From NCBI GenBank assembly GCA_035048485.1, contig CM068581.1, positions 8,693,430 through 8,757,429 of the forward strand: 64,000 bases of DNA, written 5' to 3'. The DNA comes from Pteria penguin. Its lineage: Eukaryota; Mollusca; Bivalvia; Pterioida; Pteriidae. The notes under the pieces were generated by a model, which worked only from the letters and a program-made list of their open reading frames with translations, had not been told where the DNA came from and made no database searches. Shown piece after piece: positions 61,549 to 64,000 of the stretch. How positions within the stretch are numbered: position 1 is the stretch's first letter; every line of letters begins with the position of its first letter. Made by a program: the position numbers and the translations under genes.

Positions 61549-62800
61549 CTACTCTAACATAAAAATAAATATATATATATAACAAAAACGTAAAAAAAGA
61601 AAGAAGAAGGCACAAATGGTCCTATATCACTCACTTACCTCGCCCTAGTTCCACCCCCTTGGCTGATATGATCGAAAAACAGAAAAAATTGTGTGCCACC
61701 TTGAGTACTTTATACTGTCCTATGACAGTACTTAGTGTAATGTTGTCAAATTAGTTCTAGAGCATTCATCACAGCTTATTATCACATATCTGAAGTATAA
61801 CCTGCCTTTCTTTTTCAAATCTTAGAAAAAGAGCAAAATTTTTTTAAATAATTCATGAATTCTACTTCTTTCTAATTACATTTACAATGTATTCAATAAA
61901 ATCACTTTAATGTACACAAAATCAATGCATTATAAGTAACGTATTAGAAGAAAATCTTGGAAATACCCGAAAATAGACAAACAATTACAAATCCAAAACG
62001 ATTGTAATAAGACAGGACTATATAGCATTCATATGAACACATTTACTCAGAATACACACAATCAATATGCATTATAAGTGAAATATAAGGAATAAATCTA
62101 CGAAATTATTAGAAAATATTCTAAATATGACAAAGTAGAAAATAAAGGGGGCCGTATCATTTTGCCCTTGATACACCTTTGACGGATCTGGTCGAAAATA
62201 GCAATATTTATAGTAGACCTTGATTACTTCATAACTAAATAGTGTAATCAGAAATATTCCATTAGTTTTGCAGCAGATATACATCAAAGCTTTTTATTAC
62301 GTGCTAATAGTGTATTCTCCCTTCTGTTTTTTAATCTTAAAAAATTGCTATAATCATTCAAATTATTTTTGTCTCTCCGGTTTACATTTATTACAATGGA
62401 ATCAGTTCAAATACGCAAAATCAATGACTCATAAGCTACCTACAAATAGAAAATTGGCATAATATTTTTTTTAAAAATCGTCAAATATTTAATTTCGGAA
62501 CAGAACTAACTTCAACAACACTTCGTGTGATACTTTTCTAGATCACTCTATAGCAATAAACTTCATGATCTATACAGCTGGTCTTAAGAAATTTATCAGA
62601 AGAGAGTACTTTCAGGGAAATATGTTACCCCGCCCTAGATCCACCCTTAGGCAGATCTCGTGAAAAAGCAGCAACATTTGTAAGGGACCTTGAGTACTTC
62701 AGACCTATCAAGTATCATGAGAATCTTTCATTTAGTTTTGAAGTCCATCAAACCTTATTATTACAAACTAATAGTACATCCCACTTTTTCTAATGTAAAA
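61046..62800. repeat. Interspersed repeat family, copies C to E
   Basis: Same family as 55,325-57,175: CTAGTTCCACCCCCTTGG (61,648) and CTAGATCCACCCTTAGGC (62,635), GGACCTTGAGTACTTCAGAC (62,682), TGTACACAAAATCAATGCAT (61,911) and GCTACCTACAAATAGAAAAT (62,433). Copies are truncated and partly tandem. Interrupted by an AT array. Confidence 0.65.
61431..61580. repeat. AT microsatellite flanked by a direct repeat
   Basis: The alternating AT tract (61,463-61,544) is bracketed by CCTCTACTCGAACATAAAAA and CCTCTACTCTAACATAAAAA, so the flank was duplicated together with the tract edge. Confidence 0.92.
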
Positions 62801-63740
62801 AGATAATTGTAGGAAAATGTTTTAAATTAGGTCTTTGTTGCAACTACATCGTCATTATACCTATGTACAAAATGCTAATAAAATTTGCTCTCTTCATACT
62901 ATCTTACGGTAAAGAGTTTGCAATTGCTTGTATCCGAAATGAACGTGAAATCGACAACTTCATGGCAACAAGTTTTACTGCATTGTTGTTACGAGTCGCA
63001 GCTGAGCCAAGGAACGATATTCCTTCAAGTGGGACATTAAATAACCATCTTATTCACGATTCTCATAATGTTTTAACATCATTTATATTTAGAAACATAC
63101 AACATTTACCTGAATATTTATATTGCATTTTCATTATCAGAGGAAATGCGGGAAGATCGATCTTTAAATTTGTCATATATGTGAAAAAGAACTAAAGTTC
63201 CAGAACATGTTGGGGAAAACTTTAATTGAAATATCTCGATAAAAACAAGCGATACAAGATCAAGACAAATGCTTTGTCCGGAGAATTACACAATCGAGTA
63301 CATCCGACGGTGTTGGTGGTAAACATATCGTAAAGTAGTCACAACTACATATTATTAGGCGAAATTTAAAAACATTATTGCAACTCCTTTTTCGAGTTAT
63401 TGAAACTAGTTTATGTTTAGCTTAAATTAACTGAGCTAAAGGTACATTGTGCTGATCAAGAATTTTTAAGACAACATCAGTAATTTTTCGGCACTTTATT
63501 TTTCAGCGGCGTAGTAAGCTCTATATCGGTAGTGAAAGTTATAACCCCTGAAAAGAAAGTGATTGCAATGAGTGCGGCTTCACCGAAGCCTACTCAAAAA
63601 GAACAAGCTTGAAACTTGCATCCTCCAGAACATACAGATACCATCAGTTTTTAAATTCATACACCTCATCTGAAAAATTTTGACGGAGAAAACCCTCTTT
63701 TTTCTATAATGTGGGCCATCTACCGACATATCTGAATAAA
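62801..63740. other. AT-rich DNA, no supported gene
   Basis: The 110-codon plus-strand frame at 62,863-63,195 has a hydrophobic start but no recognisable family and no splice or promoter context; I do not call it. Nothing else seen. Confidence 0.35.
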
Positions 63741-64000
63741 ACAAGAGCAACGTCTAACGTTACATAATACGCCCGTCGCTTAATTTGAAGAATTGAAGGG
63801 AATGTATGGAGAAATTTCCTTCCCCTCTTACTTTAAAATTGCACCCCTAATTTTCATTAGAGAGGCAGAGATAAGATATTGAGGATAATGACACATGCAT
63901 CTTTGGGACCTGGGCAACAACTCTATGAAATATTATTCAGATCAATGCAAGGAGTAAAAAATTACGGCTCGGACAAAGATTTACCCATCATATGCCTTGT
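63741..64000. mobile_element. Second copy of the half-site-bearing interspersed element, cut by the window end
   Basis: ACAAGAGCAACGTCTAACGT and AATACGCCCGTCGCTTA repeat the left end of the 12,189 element in the same orientation. GTGAAATATTAT-like CTATGAAATATTATTCAGAT and CTCGGACAAAGATTTACCCA correspond to its internal unit. The hairpin arms are mutated here. Confidence 0.75.

Noticed and set aside
62863..63195. 110-codon plus-strand frame
   Set aside because: No domain or motif recognised and biased toward residues from AT-rich codons; no supporting context.

Overview
This window looks like a stretch of AT-rich, intron-containing animal nuclear DNA, most likely from a mollusc and probably a bivalve. 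Three things support this: a spliced metazoan nuclear-receptor gene, decayed LINE and tRNA-SINE copies, and repeat families rich in GACCTTGACC-type motifs that I associate with bivalve genomes. The species assignment is inference. There are no bacterial operons, and no tRNA or rRNA gene that looks functional.

Only one protein-coding gene can be supported. It is a complete tailless/TLX (NR2E1) orphan nuclear receptor on the + strand, with seven coding exons between 45,377 and 53,044. All splice sites are GT-AG, and the joined product has 381 residues. It has a full two-zinc-finger DNA-binding domain with the 7-residue D-box typical of TLX, a hinge, and a full ligand-binding domain ending in the TLX-type C-terminus. 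Its introns hold a short inverted-repeat element, a near-perfect hairpin, and two local duplications. One of these copied the start of exon 6, with its acceptor, into intron 6.

The 45 kb upstream is gene-poor and dominated by tandem repeats. 0-8 kb: AT-rich single-copy DNA, one broken LINE and AT microsatellites. 8-15 kb: a small foldback element, a 35-bp minisatellite split by a long-TIR element, a 49-bp minisatellite, an interspersed repeat carrying about 28 nuclear-receptor half-sites, an antisense SINE and a 42-bp minisatellite. 15.06-23.75 kb: an 8.7-kb, 28-bp satellite of about 310 copies. 25.9-26.6 kb: two different 24-bp arrays. 26.7-32.4 kb: a 5.7-kb array built from two interchangeable units of 27 and 25 bp with long higher-order duplications. 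34-44.4 kb: 37-, 15-, 24- and 44-bp arrays separated by single-copy stretches, some of which could hold regulatory DNA for the receptor gene.

Downstream of the gene (54-64 kb) is AT-rich DNA with a repeated, partly tandem interspersed family, a SINE copy, an AT array, and at the right edge the start of a second copy of the half-site-bearing element. Roughly 30 percent of the window is minisatellite or satellite DNA. Most open frames longer than 60 codons are by-products of repeat periods divisible by three or of AT microsatellites.
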